DNA of 64,000 bases, from positions 1-64,000 of the forward strand of contig NZ_JARADB010000003.1 of assembly GCF_028765165.1 (NCBI RefSeq). Reading direction: 5' to 3'. The stretch is from Paenibacillus sp. MAHUQ-63. GTDB lineage: Bacteria > Bacillota > Bacilli > Paenibacillales > NBRC-103111. The position numbers and the translations under genes are program-made. Positions 62,136 through 64,000 of the stretch are shown in pieces. Under the pieces are notes generated by a model that was not told where the DNA came from, made no database searches, and worked only from the letters and a program-made list of their open reading frames with translations. Positions within the stretch are counted from its first letter, which is position 1. Each line of letters opens with the position of its first letter.

Positions 62136-62903
62136 TTATCCTCCCATCTCTCCGGTTTCATAGAAAAGACACGTAAGACCTACCATTGCGGCAGTCTCCG
62201 TGCGTAAAATGCGCGCCCCCAGCGATACGGAACGGAAGCCGGCCTCTTCCGCCTGCTTGATCTCCTGCTCCGTAAACCCGCCTTCCGGGCCAACTGCGAT
62301 CACGACTTTGCTTCCTGGCCCCAATTTGCCTGCGGCACGCGCTTCCTGTATAGCAGGCTTCAACTGCTGTCCGTCTTCCTTCTCGTAGCAGATCCAGGCG
62401 ACGTCCGCTTCCGCGGCACGCTTCAGCAAATCTTTCCAGGCGTGCACAGCTTCGACTTGCGGCACACGGTTGCGGTGCGCTTGCTCGGCGGCTTCTTTGG
62501 CAATTTTCTGCCAGCGTTCCGTCCGCTTCGCCTCTTTCTTGGCATCGTACTGAACGATTGTGCGCTCGGATAAAAAAGGAAGAAACCGGGCTGCCCCGAT
62601 CTCGGTCCCTTTCTGAATAATCGTTTCCATCTTGTCGCCTTTCGGCAAGCTCTGGGCAATCCACACCTGAACCGAGGACTCCGCGTTCATCGGCAGCTCC
62701 TCTACGATCTCCGCAGTGACAAGCCCTTTGTTCAGCTCGATGATACGGACGAGCACCTCGCGGTCATTGCCATTGCTGCAGATGACTTGGTCGCCGATAT
62801 CCGCCCGCATCACCCGCACCAAATGATGCGCATCGTCCCCCTCAATCGTGACGGTGGGATTGCTGGCGTGAAACTGCTCCGGCGGGAGAAAATAACGCTG
62901 CAT
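62136..62903 (-). CDS. rsmE: 16S rRNA (uracil1498-N3)-methyltransferase RsmE
   Basis: A 255-residue SPOUT methyltransferase started at the ATG at 62903 (MQRYFLPPEQF) with AGAGG upstream; an upstream extension to 62954 has no ribosome binding site. An N-terminal PUA-like domain (HHLVRVMRADIGDQVICSNG) precedes the SPOUT knot with AVGPEGGFTEQEIKQAEEAG and SLGARILRTETAA. It methylates U1498 of 16S rRNA. mtaB follows it closely. Confidence 0.95.
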   Translation of the reverse strand: MQRYFLPPEQFHASNPTVTIEGDDAHHLVRVMRADIGDQVICSNGNDREVLVRIIELNKGLVTAEIVEELPMNAESSVQVWIAQSLPKGDKMETIIQKGTEIGAARFLPFLSERTIVQYDAKKEAKRTERWQKIAKEAAEQAHRNRVPQVEAVHAWKDLLKRAAEADVAWICYEKEDGQQLKPAIQEARAAGKLGPGSKVVIAVGPEGGFTEQEIKQAEEAGFRSVSLGARILRTETAAMVGLTCLFYETGEMGG

Positions 62904-63008
62904 AGTCAAAGCCTCTCTATCTTCGTTCATTTCGATATTAGTTGAAACTTCCACTCACCATCATACCTTTTTTGCACTAGAAAATCTACAAGGGGTTGAA
63001 CTTGGCAG

Positions 63009-63680
63009 TTACATGCCGAGCATCCAAGCGATAGGACGAAGAAATAAGTTGAGGATGTCATTGCCAAGACCCAGATATGGATCTAAGGTAACTCTTCTTA
63101 ACGGCGGTACGAACACCACGAGTAAAAAAATGACAGAAGCCCATTGCTCAAACTTAAGCAAAGCTTCACTGTATTTTAAATTCACAACATCCTGTATAAT
63201 CCGGTATCCGTCTAATGGAGGAATTGGGATTAAGTTGAATAGAAACAACCGGATATTAATTACGATCATCAGTTGTAAAAAGAGATGGATGGCATCAGCG
63301 CTCCCCTTAGTCATCCCATTCGTCCAACCGTATTTCTCAAAAAGCATTGCTACAAATAAACTGATAAAGGCCAGAATCAAATTACTGATCGGCCCCGCGG
63401 CCGTTACGATAATCCCCATCAGCCGCGGATTTTTGAAATTCCCGCGGTTGACGGGAACCGGCTTCGCCCAACCGAAACCGGCAATCAGCAGCATAATCGT
63501 CCCGAACAGGTCCAAATGAACCATCGGATTCAAGGAAACCCGGCCGAACCGATAAGCGGTATCGTCTCCTAATTTATAAGCGCTGTACGCATGAGCAAAC
63601 TCATGAATCGTGAATGAAAGCACGAGGACCAGAATGACAAAAGGCAGCGTACTCCAGTCATAGAACAGTAATCCTCCCAT
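63009..63680 (-). CDS. Site-2 protease family membrane peptidase (M50)
   Basis: A 223-residue membrane metalloprotease. HEFAHAY (about residues 26-32) carries the zinc His pair and catalytic Glu, and NLIPIPPLDGYRI (about 148-160) carries the third ligand Asp. Five or six membrane segments are visible. It belongs to the short YwhC/SREBP-S2P-like branch without PDZ domain. Substrate unknown. It follows prmA by 10 nt. Confidence 0.92.
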   Translation of the reverse strand: MGGLLFYDWSTLPFVILVLVLSFTIHEFAHAYSAYKLGDDTAYRFGRVSLNPMVHLDLFGTIMLLIAGFGWAKPVPVNRGNFKNPRLMGIIVTAAGPISNLILAFISLFVAMLFEKYGWTNGMTKGSADAIHLFLQLMIVINIRLFLFNLIPIPPLDGYRIIQDVVNLKYSEALLKFEQWASVIFLLVVFVPPLRRVTLDPYLGLGNDILNLFLRPIAWMLGM

Positions 63681-63690
63681 GGATGAACAC

Positions 63691-64000
63691 CTACAGCTTT
63701 CTAGCTACGATCACAACCCAATTCGAATCATAGTTTTTCTCTACAATTGTGAAATGGGCTGCAACCAGCGCTTTTTCGACAAGCTCTTCCTTAGCGGTAA
63801 TAATACCGGACGTAATATAGTAGCCGCCTTCCTGCAGCACTTCATACACATCCTGGACAAAAGTAACGATGACTTCCGCCAAAATGTTGGCTACGACCAG
63901 TTGAACGGGAATCGTAACGCCCAGCTCAGCCGCGCCTTCCCCTTCGCTCTCTTTCAGAACGCCGAGCAAATCGCTCAGTTTAACGGTAATTCGGTCTTCA
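63691..64000 (-). CDS. prmA: Ribosomal protein L11 methyltransferase, C-terminal part (5' end beyond window)
   Basis: The frame is open to the right edge; 102 codons plus stop are present, starting EDRITVKLSDLLGVLKESEG. The VVANILAEVIVTFVQDVYEV segment with NILA is the substrate-binding motif of PrmA, and the end GIITAKEELVEKAL to WVVIVARKL is the usual C-terminus. It trimethylates ribosomal protein L11. Position before rsmE and mtaB matches the standard dnaJ-prmA-rsmE-mtaB order. Confidence 0.93.
   Translation of the reverse strand, partial: EDRITVKLSDLLGVLKESEGEGAAELGVTIPVQLVVANILAEVIVTFVQDVYEVLQEGGYYITSGIITAKEELVEKALVAAHFTIVEKNYDSNWVVIVARKL

Noticed and set aside
1..64000. CRISPR arrays, tRNA genes, prophage or defence systems
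   Set aside because: No regularly spaced repeats, cloverleaf sequences, phage structural genes or recognisable defence genes were seen. AddAB and SbcCD are housekeeping repair enzymes.

Overview
The window reads as one stretch of a Paenibacillus-like (Paenibacillaceae, Firmicutes) chromosome. The evidence is the conserved housekeeping order prmA - site-2 protease - rsmE - mtaB - deoC, then rpsU - yqeY - nfeD - floA - yqfC - yqfD - phoH - pgpH - ybeY - dgkA - cdd - era - yqzL - recO - ppsR - yqxD-like - dnaG - sigA - trmK - yqfO. Sporulation genes (yqfC, yqfD), Firmicutes-type AddAB, strong GGAGG ribosome binding sites, frequent TTG/GTG starts and a secreted glycosidase with a copper-amine-oxidase-like C-terminal domain support this. 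Almost every gene lies on the minus strand; the exceptions are an S8 protease, a TetR/FAD-oxidoreductase ORF and a Na/Pi-cotransporter-like gene.

Layout from left to right. 1-5.5 kb: an envelope operon (large exported membrane protein, ABC ATPase, ABC permease, and a coiled-coil membrane protein cut by the left edge) behind a sequence that looks like an ECF-sigma promoter. 5.5-8.7 kb: TerC family protein, thiI and its cysteine desulfurase. 8.8-12.6 kb: lytic transglycosylase, an intergenic region with palindromic repeats and a decayed IS91-type transposase, a CBS/CorC membrane protein, and two small genes. 12.7-16.5 kb: GH15 enzyme, YpuI-like protein, secreted subtilase. 16.6-17.05 kb: RNase P RNA with promoter and terminator. 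17.1-36.4 kb: the sigA/dnaG/era/floA/rpsU housekeeping block. 36.5-43.4 kb: accessory genes (Sm-like small protein, rsgA, TetR-FAD ORF, GH26-like glycosidase, Nal1-like trypsin-fold protease). 43.5-55.8 kb: addB-addA-sbcD-sbcC double-strand-break repair operon. 55.9-64 kb: citrate synthase, RlmI-like methyltransferase, Na/Pi cotransporter, deoC, mtaB, rsmE, site-2 protease and the 3' part of prmA.

Functional themes are DNA replication and repair (dnaG, recO, addAB, sbcCD), ribosome and tRNA maturation (era, ybeY, rsgA, rsmE, mtaB, trmK, thiI, rnpB, rpsU, prmA), membrane organisation (floA, nfeD, dgkA, pgpH), and secreted enzymes. Three alternative-sigma promoter candidates can be read directly: a sigma-M/W-like site for the envelope operon, a sigma-W-like site for nfeD-floA, and a sigma-E-like site for yqfC-yqfD.

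I did not find a defence island, CRISPR array, prophage, tRNA or an obviously unknown multi-gene system. The most unusual items are the in-frame TetR-FAD oxidoreductase ORF with an internal ribosome binding site, RNase P RNA with class A features in a Bacilli-type genome, and the repeat plus IS91 graveyard near 9.6-10.3 kb.
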